A DNA stretch of 49,005 nucleotides from Roseiflexus sp. (GTDB lineage Bacteria > Chloroflexota > Chloroflexia > Chloroflexales > Roseiflexaceae). This document shows positions 33,878 through 41,918 of this stretch, in pieces; position 1 is the first letter of the stretch; every line of letters starts with the position of its first letter. The stretch lies in NCBI GenBank assembly GCA_025062325.1, contig JANXAL010000120.1, forward strand, positions 1-49,005, given 5' to 3'. The position numbers and the translations under genes are program-made. A model generated the notes under the pieces. It did no database searches, was not told the origin of the DNA, and was given only the letters and a program-made list of their open reading frames with translations.

Positions 33878-34981
33878 ATGGCATCCATCAAATTCGATCA
33901 TGTTTGGAAACGTTTCGGCGATTTCGCTGCGCTCAAAGACTTTACCCTCGATGTTGCCGACCAGGAATTCCTCGTGCTCGTCGGACCGTCGGGGTGCGGC
34001 AAGACCACAGCGCTGCGCTGCCTCGCCGGTCTGGAGGAGGTAACCTCCGGGACGATCATGATCGGCGATCGGGTTGTTAATGATATCCCTCCGAAAGATC
34101 GTGACATCGCCATGGTCTTCCAGAGTTACGCGCTCTACCCCCATATGAGCGTTTATGACAATATGGCGTTTGGCTTGAAACTGCGGAAAATACCGAAAGC
34201 CGAGATCGACCGGCGCGTCAAGGAGGCGGCAGAGATGCTGCAAATCGGGCATCTCTTGGATCGCAAGCCCAAGGCGCTCTCCGGCGGTCAGCGGCAGCGC
34301 GTAGCGCTTGGGCGCGCGATTGTGCGTCATCCTTCGGTCTTCCTGATGGACGAGCCGCTGTCGAACCTCGATGCGAAACTGCGGGTGCAGACGCGCGCAG
34401 AAATCTCGAAATTGCATCAGCGCCTGAAGACAACGTTTATCTATGTGACTCACGACCAGACCGAAGCAATGACGATGGGAACGCGCATCGCTGTGATGCG
34501 CGACGGCGTGTTGCAGCAACTCGATACGCCGCAGAATCTGTACGATCATCCGGCGAACATGTTCGTCGCCGGTTTCATCGGGTCGCCATCGATGAATTTC
34601 TTTGAAGCGACGCTGGTGCGCGGCGACGGGCAGGTGCTGGTCGATTTCGGTCCGTTCCAACTGCCGGTTCCTCCATCGCGCATCGACGCCATCGCCGATC
34701 ATATCGGCATGCCCATCTTCTTCGGCATTCGCCCGGAGGATATTCACGACGCGCATTATGTGCCGCGCGGCGTCGATGAGTCTGCCCGCCTGATGACGAC
34801 GGTCAACGTCGTCGAGCCGCTCGGCTCAGAGGTGTACGCTTATGTGGAGAATGGCGGCAAAGAGATGGTCGCGCGCCTCGACCCGCGCACCAAAGCGCGC
34901 ACCGGCGAGGTGCTCGAGATTATTATTGACATGTCAAAGATGCATATCTTCGACCGCGATACCGAACGGGCGCTCATCTGA
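33878..34981 (+). CDS. ABC transporter ATP-binding protein, MalK/UgpC type
   Basis: A 367-residue ATPase of carbohydrate import systems. Walker A is GPSGCGKTT, Q-loop is VFQSYALYPHMSV, signature is LSGGQRQRVALGRAI, Walker B is VFLMDEPLSNLDAKLR, and the switch histidine is VTHDQTEAMTMG. The C-terminal MalK-type domain contains GFIGSPSMNFFEA and GIRPEDIHDA. The ATG at 33878 is chosen by family alignment; a TTG at 33851 with no better site is an alternative. Permease and binding-protein genes are absent nearby, so it may serve several permease pairs elsewhere. Confidence 0.92.
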   Translation: MASIKFDHVWKRFGDFAALKDFTLDVADQEFLVLVGPSGCGKTTALRCLAGLEEVTSGTIMIGDRVVNDIPPKDRDIAMVFQSYALYPHMSVYDNMAFGLKLRKIPKAEIDRRVKEAAEMLQIGHLLDRKPKALSGGQRQRVALGRAIVRHPSVFLMDEPLSNLDAKLRVQTRAEISKLHQRLKTTFIYVTHDQTEAMTMGTRIAVMRDGVLQQLDTPQNLYDHPANMFVAGFIGSPSMNFFEATLVRGDGQVLVDFGPFQLPVPPSRIDAIADHIGMPIFFGIRPEDIHDAHYVPRGVDESARLMTTVNVVEPLGSEVYAYVENGGKEMVARLDPRTKARTGEVLEIIIDMSKMHIFDRDTERALI

Positions 34982-35351
34982 GTCCGACGCTCAAGAAATT
35001 CACATACGGCCAGATCTCTGCGCGCCAGCACATCCTCTGTCGGCTATCCGACAACGACCGGTCGAGAGACGGGCAAGCCACCCACCAGCGAAATCTGGTT
35101 CGCGCAGCATGGCCGTCTGTATGCCGGCAGGTGACTATTGCGTCTGATGAAGTAGAGAATGCGCGCCGTGCGCCAGCGGTGACGATGACCATTGCTGGCT
35201 CGACATTTGCAGGTACGGCGCGCATCGTCATCCACAAGAAGAGGACGCGCCAGCGCGCCGTCTCCCGCCGCACATCAGCCTGGCCACGGTGAAGACCTCT
35301 CCAAGCGGGGCGCAGCGCACTAGCCATAGCGGTTGATCGAAACGGAACCGC
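34982..35351. other. 370-base gap without a recognised gene
   Basis: The frames here are short and without family features. I see no clear terminator or promoter. It lies between the ABC ATPase stop and the stop of the convergent secreted protein. Confidence 0.5.
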
Positions 35352-36971
35352 TTAGCAGTTCGGCGACCAGAATGCTTCCGGTTCCGTGCAACGCTGCTGA
35401 TCGCGCGGCGTCTGCTCCGGTCCTGGATTACCTGCGGCTCCGACGAGGTTCGTCGGTCCGCCAAGCGTCTGGATCGGCGCTGCCGGAGGCGCTGCAGCGC
35501 CAGGTGCGCTGCGATTCGCCACGTCGAACGTCACAATCACCAGTTGATTGCTCTCGACCCCTTGTGCACTGACGCGGTAGCGCCCGGCGGCGAGCACGAC
35601 CCCCAGATCGACATCGATGCTGAAGGCGCCGCTGCTATCCGCAGTCACTTCTGCCATGCCAAGCACCGCGCCATCTGGGAAGGTCATCCAGATTCCGACG
35701 CGCTCATCAGGCGCGTAGCCGGACCCCGTGACCCGCACAATATCAGTAGCCCGCGTGCGATCAACGAACGTGACCGAGGCGCGCGCCGCTCCCGTGGTTG
35801 TGAGGGCGCTGAATCCCGGCTGGTTGCCAACGTTCGACGTTACGACCGCCGGTACGGGGCCCGCCGGATTACTCGCTGGCGCTGGCTGGAAGCTTCCTGG
35901 CGTAACCTCGAAACTGGCGATCTGCAGTCGTCCGCTGGAGACCCCTTTGGCAGTAATGCTGTAGCGTCCCGTCGGCAAGCGCTCATCGAGGTCGATCACA
36001 ACAAAGAAGTCGCCGTTGCCGTCCGCGATCTGCGTCGGGAGGCTACGCACTGCATTATTCGGCAGCGTCATCCACAGACCGACATACTCGCCTGGAGAGA
36101 AGAGCGCTCCGGTAATGGCGACGCCGCCGTTCTGGCGCGTCGATGACTGGGCTGGAAAAGCGACGCGCAGTTGCGCCCATCCGCTCGGCGTCGAGGATCG
36201 CGCCCGCAATTCAAACGGCGCAAAGACTTGATACCCGCTGAATGTGCCCAGCGCGGTGAACGTGTATTTGCCGGTCTGATGCGCATTGGTAAAAATGAAA
36301 GACGACTGGAAGTTGCCGATGTCGCTGGCGACCTGCTGCGGATAGTCGAGGACTGTACCATCCGGTTGGGTGATCCAGATCGAAACCACCTCATTAGGGA
36401 AAAAGTTGGCGCCGTGAATATTGACCAGGTCGTCATGGAACGCGAAGGCGTTGAAGGTGCCATTGTTCCACACCGCTAGACGCGCCGGGCTTGGCGCAGG
36501 CGGCGGACCAATGCGCGGCGTCACCACCAGATAGCCGACCGCCGTCTGTCGGCTGCCCTGCCCCACAGCAGTCAACCGGTAGCACCCATAGGGCCACTTG
36601 TTCGTCACCGGAAACTCGAAGTAGAGGTCGCCAGCCACATCAGTGCGATAGGGGGGCAGCGCGAAATGCGGCGGCAGATCGACCACGCCATCGAGCAACC
36701 GGGTGTCGTCAGGACTGAAGATGCGCCCATCGGGAAACTGAAAACTGATCGTCACGCCTTCCTGGTCGAGGAACCCATGCAGCTCGGAGCCGAAGATGCT
36801 GTTCTGAAACGTAGCAGGCGCCGATTGACCGGTGATCGAACATACTGCGGTTGTTGGACCGCGCACAATGTACACCGCTGCGGCGCTTGCGCGGTAAGCA
36901 AAGAAAACCGCAATCAATCCGACTACACTGGCGAGGATCGCACCGATTCGGACAATGGAACGCGACTTCAT
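35352..36971 (-). CDS. Secreted or membrane-anchored protein with Ig-like repeats
   Basis: A 539-residue protein. An N-terminal hydrophobic helix (residues ~8-30, IGAILASVVGLIAVFFAYRASA) is a signal peptide or anchor. The ectodomain has about four beta-rich modules sharing the pattern GxxFxPxExVxxWxTxPDGxV ... GxFxxxxxL ... GxYxxTAxGxxSG; clear copies start near residues 190, 290 and 410. An Ala/Pro-rich region and a short Cys-containing tail follow. Module repeats of this kind act as spacers or adhesion units on surface proteins. No enzyme motif is visible. Confidence 0.7.
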   Translation of the reverse strand: MKSRSIVRIGAILASVVGLIAVFFAYRASAAAVYIVRGPTTAVCSITGQSAPATFQNSIFGSELHGFLDQEGVTISFQFPDGRIFSPDDTRLLDGVVDLPPHFALPPYRTDVAGDLYFEFPVTNKWPYGCYRLTAVGQGSRQTAVGYLVVTPRIGPPPAPSPARLAVWNNGTFNAFAFHDDLVNIHGANFFPNEVVSIWITQPDGTVLDYPQQVASDIGNFQSSFIFTNAHQTGKYTFTALGTFSGYQVFAPFELRARSSTPSGWAQLRVAFPAQSSTRQNGGVAITGALFSPGEYVGLWMTLPNNAVRSLPTQIADGNGDFFVVIDLDERLPTGRYSITAKGVSSGRLQIASFEVTPGSFQPAPASNPAGPVPAVVTSNVGNQPGFSALTTTGAARASVTFVDRTRATDIVRVTGSGYAPDERVGIWMTFPDGAVLGMAEVTADSSGAFSIDVDLGVVLAAGRYRVSAQGVESNQLVIVTFDVANRSAPGAAAPPAAPIQTLGGPTNLVGAAGNPGPEQTPRDQQRCTEPEAFWSPNC

Positions 36972-37394
36972 AGCAGATACTCCATCGGTTCAAATGCTGC
37001 GAATCTGCGGAATACCGTCTTCCCCACAACGGCGCTCTGTAGCCTTGGCGTCCAGTGCAAGGGCGCCCGGCGGTTCCTGGTTCCCGGTGCTAGGCGCTCA
37101 GTTCTCAGCCCTAGGTCTCGATTCGTGTTCCCCGATTCTGCCTACAAGCCTAAAGAAACCGACACGATACTACCTAGCCGCTTATATGACATCCAGATGA
37201 CAGGTTCATCTCAAAATGGTTGTGATTGCCTGATACCACGCTGAAGGTACGACCGATCATCGCACTGCATGCCTGCACTTGCTCGTTCTTCTCAATTAGG
37301 AGACGCACCGACGGCGATGCGTTGTTTTCCTTCATTCCCCTGACATTTCGGGAACAGCGCGGATGCAAAGGCGCGTTTTTCGCGGCCTGACGCC
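36972..37394. other. Intergenic region with a degraded interspersed word
   Basis: No gene recognised. From about 37050 to 37125 there is a stretch (GGTTCCTGGTTCCCGGTGC, then GGCGCTCAGTTCTCAGCC) of internally repetitive type. Beyond that I see nothing that I can support. Confidence 0.4.
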
Positions 37395-37720
37395 CTGTTT
37401 CCCCCTCATCCCCCTACCCCCTTCTCCCACCTCTCAGGTGTAGGCTTTTGAGGATGCGAAGCGGATGTGCTGCGTCCTGTCACCCTTTTCCCCCTCATCC
37501 CCCCTGCCCCCTTCTTCCACAAGGGGAGAAGGGGGAGTTTGCGTATCCTGACGCTCAAAACGGGCGATGCAACGTAAGAGCTTGCCGAAGAATCTACACT
37601 TGTGAGCCTTCTCCCACCCCCCTTTTGCCCCCTGCGTGCGCGGAGGGTTGGGGGAGAAGGGAAGTTGGCGCATCCTGGCGTTCAAAACGGGTGATGCAGC
37701 ATGAGGGCTGGCCGAAGCTT
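37395..37720. repeat. Cluster of CCCTCATCCCCC...AGGGGAGAAGGGGGA repeats
   Basis: Three degenerate units occur. Each has a C-rich arm (CCCCCTCATCCCCCxxCCCCCTTCTxCCAC) and a complementary AGGGGAGAAGGGGGAG arm. The linking module reads CTCAAAACGGGCGATGCA and then CTACACTTGTGAG. The same two-part element is found at 45135-45715, 46975-47275 and 48718-48790. Confidence 0.8.
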
Positions 37721-37868
37721 GGGAGGTCATATGGGCGCCCTGGCGCCTACTGTGTACGATGCGACGTATGGGACTGCCAGAAAAACTCCGCTTGCAAGGT
37801 GCGCTGATACGGGTGACCGTCACGACGGGGTTGCGCAGCCAGCGCCGGTGACGGTCACCCCGGGTAGA

Positions 37869-38939
37869 CTAGCGGTCGGGCCAGTAGGAGACGAGCCGCC
37901 CCTGCGGGTCATACAATCCGCCCGGATCGGTCTCCCGGTCGTTCCAGATCGACGCGCCTCCCGTGTGCGTGAAGCCGCGCGTTTCACCCGGCGCCAGCGT
38001 GCCGCCAATGCCCTGGTGGATCTGACTCCCTTTGAAACTGCACATGATCCAGCCATCCAGATTGATCGGCTCGCTGCTGACGTTGCGCAGCGTCACCGTT
38101 TCGGCGCGCTTATCGATCCGGACAATCGCAACGGGTGCATTTGGCGCACTGGCAGCGTTGCGGTCTGTTCGACACCCGTTGTACGATGGCGGCAGCGCCT
38201 GACTCCCTCCAGTAGTTGGCGCAGCGGCAAGAGGCGGCGTCGCAGTGGCGGGCATGCGTTCACCATTGCACGCTTCCGGCGCCCACAGTCCCGCCTGCGC
38301 TTCGCGTGCGGCGCGTTGCGCCGCCTTGAACTGCTCCTGATAGGCATATGGCACGCTGAAGGTGTACTCGAAGCCGTATCCCTGAGCAATGATCTCATAA
38401 TTGACCAGTCGTCCATCGGGCAGCCACACGAACCGCAACAACCGATTGTACCGATCACGGTCTCCTTGACTAGGATCGGATTCGAGGAATACTGTCTGAC
38501 CGTTCACCAGTTCGGCGAGGAAGCGCGCCGCTTCGCGCCCAAAGCACTCCACCGGACGCGAGGGATGAGTCGTTTCAGGCGTATCGACGCCGATCAACCG
38601 AACGCGTCGCGTGCGTCCTTTGAGCGCGACGTCAAGCGTGTCGCCATCAACGACGGACTTGACGACTGCACGTTCAAGACCGCTCGTCGGCATGGATGGC
38701 GCCTGGCTGGTTACAGGCGTTGCGGTTGAAACAGGGGTTGCTATGGCAAGCGTAGAGGCGCGCTGATCTGCGGCCCCGCGCGCTGGTTGCGCGCCGGTTG
38801 CGTCCGGATTGAGAGGTGTATTGAGCGCCAGTGCTAGCACGCACGCGATCATGAGTCGGTAAACGCCGGGCGGCGCGCTTCTGCGCAGTGCTGTTCCCCG
38901 CACCCCCAGAAGGCGGCATAGTCGATTAAGCGTTTTCAT
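37869..38939 (-). CDS. Secreted thermonuclease (SNase-like) with C-terminal lamin-tail-like domain
   Basis: A 356-residue protein. A hydrophobic stretch (residues ~28-42) provides a signal or anchor, followed by an Ala/Thr/Pro linker. The staphylococcal-nuclease domain (~90-225) has VVDGDTLDV, RVRLIGVDTPET (catalytic Arg and Glu), and RDRYNRLLRFVW (second Arg). Residues ~265-352 (VAIVRIDKRAETVTLRNVSSEPINLDGWIM, GGTLAPGETRGF) form a lamin-tail-like beta sandwich, a module often joined to extracellular nucleases. AGGAG lies about eight bases before the ATG. Likely degrades extracellular nucleic acid. Confidence 0.85.
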   Translation of the reverse strand: MKTLNRLCRLLGVRGTALRRSAPPGVYRLMIACVLALALNTPLNPDATGAQPARGAADQRASTLAIATPVSTATPVTSQAPSMPTSGLERAVVKSVVDGDTLDVALKGRTRRVRLIGVDTPETTHPSRPVECFGREAARFLAELVNGQTVFLESDPSQGDRDRYNRLLRFVWLPDGRLVNYEIIAQGYGFEYTFSVPYAYQEQFKAAQRAAREAQAGLWAPEACNGERMPATATPPLAAAPTTGGSQALPPSYNGCRTDRNAASAPNAPVAIVRIDKRAETVTLRNVSSEPINLDGWIMCSFKGSQIHQGIGGTLAPGETRGFTHTGGASIWNDRETDPGGLYDPQGRLVSYWPDR

Positions 38940-39122
38940 GGTTTGAACTCCTTCGGATGATATGCCCTTTCTGGAGTTCAGATAAGAAGGAGAACGTTAA
39001 CGGATTTCGTGGGTTTCTCGGAAAATTGATGCAAAAGCGCGAAGACGCAAAGTTGCACCTGAGCCGGACAACGTTCGACGCTGCCGCTTTCCCGTTCGAT
39101 ACTTCTCAATGACGAAACGCCG

Positions 39123-39131
39123 TGCTACAAT
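39123..39131 (+). promoter_or_regulatory. Extended -10 promoter TGC-TACAAT
   Basis: TGC-TACAAT lies about 75 bases before the lipoprotein start at 39213. No consensus -35 is seen. It fits the extended -10 style found elsewhere in the window. Confidence 0.4.
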
Positions 39132-39212
39132 GCGAACGCATACGGTCCGTCAGAATATGCACCGTGTGCAGTTTGTGTGTACTGTCTGTGCCACGTAGAA
39201 AGGTATGTAGCA

Positions 39213-40487
39213 ATGCACTGCTTACGCCGCTTCGCCGTAGCCGGGATCGTGGCGCTCGCGCTGGCCGGATGCGGCATCTCGATTGGCACAACCCCAACTG
39301 CCACTCCTGAACCGCGCCCAACTGCCACACCACGCCCAACCTTCACCCCCCGCCCGACCGCCACACCGTTGCCGACTGCTGCGCCGACCACCGCACCCGC
39401 AACACCGTCGGGGTCAACGGGAGCGAGCGGCGGAGCTCTCACCCCAGTAACGATTGACCGGCTCGAAACATTCAAGCATCCGGCCGGTCTGTTTCGCATT
39501 GATGTGCCAGCGGGTTGGAGCCAGCAGGAAGACTCACACGAAACGACACTGGTATATGTGTGGACGGATGCCGCCGAAAACGCGCTGATCATTCTCAGCA
39601 TCACGGAGACTCAGGAGGCGCTGACGCAAGACGATCTGACTGAGCGGGCGACGGAGTTCGTCAATATCTTCAAAGATGAGAAAGACTTCTCAATGGACCC
39701 GCCAGAAAAACTGCGCAGCGGCGGCGTGCAGATCGTCTGGGGCTACACCGCGCAGGCCAGCAATGGCGTCGAAGCTCCACTGCTGGCTAACACATTCGTC
39801 TACCGCGATGTGGATAAGGTGTCGTTCCTGACGTTTGGCATACCCAGGGAGCAATTTGATGACCTCAAGCCCTCGCTCGACGCTATCCTGCAATCGTACA
39901 TCATTGATCCTGCGGTTCCGATCTCAGGCGATCCCTCAGTCCAGCGATTCGCATTCGATTTCGTAGACGACGATAGCAAGTGGGTCACAGAAGACTCGAC
40001 GAGTCTCAAGGCGGTGATCGAAGAGGGGGTCTATCGGATTACCCTGATCGACACCGACTTGTACTATCTGACGGCGCCGGATGTCAGTGCGGCGAATGAC
40101 ATGGAAGTGAGCGCAGATGTGCTAATCCAGGGCAATTCTCGCGCTGGGGTCGCGGTGCGTTATGGCACAGGCACTCCGAGCAACACACGGAACTACTATA
40201 CTTGCTGGATCGATGGCGGCAACCAATATGGATGCTTCGTCTCGGTCAATGATCGCTGGACGACGCTGCGCGAGCCAATCAGCAATTCTGCCATCAAGCC
40301 GGGGAAGGTCAATCGCGTATCGCTGAAGGCGCAGGGAAATCAGATCATCTTCAGCGTGAACGGCGTTGCGTTGCAAACGTTCACCGACACCCGCATTGAT
40401 CGTGGTCAGGCGGCTCTCTACCTGGAGAATTTTAGCACGGAAGCGGGGGCTGAATTCGATAATGTGATCGTCACTCTCTTGAAGTAA
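39213..40487 (+). CDS. Lipoprotein with a C-terminal jelly-roll (LamG/DUF1080-like) domain
   Basis: A 424-residue protein. The signal peptide MHCLRRFAVAGIVALALAGC ends in a perfect lipobox (LAGC). A Pro/Thr repeat linker (TPRPTATP-type) follows. Residues ~75-225 form a domain beginning with FKHPAGLFRIDVPAGWSQ, like the PsbP/DUF-type domains of lipoproteins. Residues ~240-424 (FDFVDDDSKWVTED, MEVSADVLIQG, AGVAVRYGTG, GQAALYLENFS, FDNVIVTLLK) form a jelly-roll seen in glycan-binding or glycoside-cleaving proteins. GAAAGG lies nine bases before the ATG. Probably displayed on the outer face of the membrane. Confidence 0.75.
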   Translation: MHCLRRFAVAGIVALALAGCGISIGTTPTATPEPRPTATPRPTFTPRPTATPLPTAAPTTAPATPSGSTGASGGALTPVTIDRLETFKHPAGLFRIDVPAGWSQQEDSHETTLVYVWTDAAENALIILSITETQEALTQDDLTERATEFVNIFKDEKDFSMDPPEKLRSGGVQIVWGYTAQASNGVEAPLLANTFVYRDVDKVSFLTFGIPREQFDDLKPSLDAILQSYIIDPAVPISGDPSVQRFAFDFVDDDSKWVTEDSTSLKAVIEEGVYRITLIDTDLYYLTAPDVSAANDMEVSADVLIQGNSRAGVAVRYGTGTPSNTRNYYTCWIDGGNQYGCFVSVNDRWTTLREPISNSAIKPGKVNRVSLKAQGNQIIFSVNGVALQTFTDTRIDRGQAALYLENFSTEAGAEFDNVIVTLLK

Positions 40488-40518
40488 GTCCCTGCGACGA
40501 TTGCTCGTTTGCCTTCAA

Positions 40519-40558
40519 AAAGCGCGTGTTTGCCGCATCGCGCGCTTTCATTTATAAT
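40519..40558 (+). promoter_or_regulatory. Terminator hairpin carrying the rodZ-operon promoter
   Basis: Arms AAAGCGCG (40519-40526) and CGCGCTTT (40541-40548) form an 8-bp stem that could end the preceding lipoprotein transcript. The -35 TTGCCG (40530-40535) lies in the loop. After a 17-base spacer the -10 TATAAT (40553-40558) follows the stem. AGGAGA precedes the ATG at 40609. Confidence 0.6.
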
Positions 40559-40608
40559 GTGCAGCCGGTAGATGCGCCTGTGAATGCAAAGGCTCTCAGG
40601 AGAATGCT

Positions 40609-41403
40609 ATGAGCCAGCTGGGCGAGCGGCTGCGCGCAGCTCGCGAAAGCCAGGGCATCAGCCTCTCACAGGCTGCTGCTGAAACGCGCATCCTGCAGCG
40701 GTATCTTGTTGCGCTTGAGGACGGCGATTATCAGAATCTTCCCGGCGACGTTTACGCACGCGGTTTCATTCGCAACTACGCCGCGTTTCTTGGTTTACCG
40801 GCAGACGAGCTCATTGATCTGTATCGCCAGGAGCGCGGACGCACCGATCCGATCCGGATCGTCCCGGCAACATCCAATCCCCGCGTCTACGGATGCGTTG
40901 CCCCGAGTCTAGTCGGCGTTTTCTTTGTCGTGCTGGCGCTAGTCGGGGTAACGTACCTGGTGTTGAGCGCTACGAACCGGATCGGCGAGAATGCGCAATT
41001 CGCTGCTATGCCGACGGCGACCGCGCCTCCCGTTCCGAGCCCGCTGCCGACGGTTCCGCCCGAAGCGACCCCGGCGCCATTGCCTGTAACGCCAACCGTC
41101 GCTGTGGCAGGGAGAGAGGCGGAACCATCGCCAACCCCAACGCGCGAGCCGGAGGCGCCGATCGTGCTTGAGGTGCGGATTGATCCAGGAGATAATCCCG
41201 GATCATGGCTGGAAATCAAAACCGATGGCGAATCGGTCTTTCGGCGGGTGCTGGGACCGGGGCGTTCCGTGCGCTTCACTGCCCGCCGCTCGGTGTCGGT
41301 GCGCGCCGGTAACGCTGCAGTGGTGACCGTCGTGATCAATGATCAGGAGCGTCGCCTTGGCACACGCCCCGGCGAGGTGGTGACCTTTGAATGGCCGCCG
41401 TAA
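40609..41403 (+). CDS. RodZ-like helix-turn-helix membrane protein
   Basis: A 264-residue protein. Cytoplasmic residues 1-72 form the RodZ-type helix-turn-helix (GERLRAARESQGISLSQAAAETRI, YLVALEDGDYQNLPGDVYARGFIRNYAAFLG). One helix spans ~97-121. A Pro/Thr-rich spacer (~132-185) leads to a C-terminal beta domain (WLEIKTDGESVFRRVLGPG, VRAGNAAVVTVVINDQ) of DUF4115 type. RodZ links MreB filaments to the wall-synthesis machinery; mreB is at 19928. First gene of an operon with yajQ and rimO. Confidence 0.85.
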   Translation: MSQLGERLRAARESQGISLSQAAAETRILQRYLVALEDGDYQNLPGDVYARGFIRNYAAFLGLPADELIDLYRQERGRTDPIRIVPATSNPRVYGCVAPSLVGVFFVVLALVGVTYLVLSATNRIGENAQFAAMPTATAPPVPSPLPTVPPEATPAPLPVTPTVAVAGREAEPSPTPTREPEAPIVLEVRIDPGDNPGSWLEIKTDGESVFRRVLGPGRSVRFTARRSVSVRAGNAAVVTVVINDQERRLGTRPGEVVTFEWPP

Positions 41404-41417
41404 GCGGGAGGAGAGCC

Positions 41418-41915
41418 ATGCCTGCGGAAAGCACCTTCGATATCGTCTCAGATTTCGATCGCCAGGAACTGGTCAATGCGATCGATCAGGCGCGGCGTGA
41501 GGTCGCAACTCGCTACGATCTGAAAGATACAAAAACAGAAATTGTTCTGAGCGAGAAGGAACTGGTCATCATAACCGACTCGGAAATGCATCTCGCCGCA
41601 GTGCGTGATATTATTCAAACCAAGGCATTGCGGCGCAATCTGTCGATTAAGATTTTCAAGTTTGGTCCAGTACAGGAGGCGAGCGGCGGTCGAGTGCGCC
41701 AGGTCGCTGCGCTGCAGCGCGGCATTCCTGAAGATGTAGCGAAAAAACTGGCAAGACTTATTCGTGATCATTTTCCAAAAGTGCAGCCGCGCATTCAGGG
41801 GGATGCGTTGCGTGTGGCCAGCAAAAGCCGGGATGAGTTGCAGGCGGTGATTCGTCTGGTACGAGAACATCAGGATGCGTTCGATATTCCGTTTCAGTTT
41901 ACCAACTATCGCTGA
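41418..41915 (+). CDS. yajQ: YajQ-family nucleotide-binding protein
   Basis: A 165-residue YajQ protein: STFDIVSDFDRQELVNAIDQARREVATRYDLKDTKTE, SDSEMHLAAVRDII-type segment, KIFKFGPVQEASGGRVRQVAALQRGI, and the C-terminus FDIPFQFTNYR. It has two ferredoxin-like halves. Some homologues bind cyclic di-GMP. GGAGGAG lies just before the ATG at 41418. It sits 14 bases after the rodZ-like gene and 3 bases before rimO. Cytoplasmic. Family assignment is firm; role here is inferred. Confidence 0.93.
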   Translation: MPAESTFDIVSDFDRQELVNAIDQARREVATRYDLKDTKTEIVLSEKELVIITDSEMHLAAVRDIIQTKALRRNLSIKIFKFGPVQEASGGRVRQVAALQRGIPEDVAKKLARLIRDHFPKVQPRIQGDALRVASKSRDELQAVIRLVREHQDAFDIPFQFTNYR

Positions 41916-41918
41916 AGC

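Noticed and set aside
37448-37807. Open frames across the 37.4-37.8 kb repeats
   Set aside because: They simply translate the C-rich and G-rich repeat arms and lack any start signal or protein-like composition.
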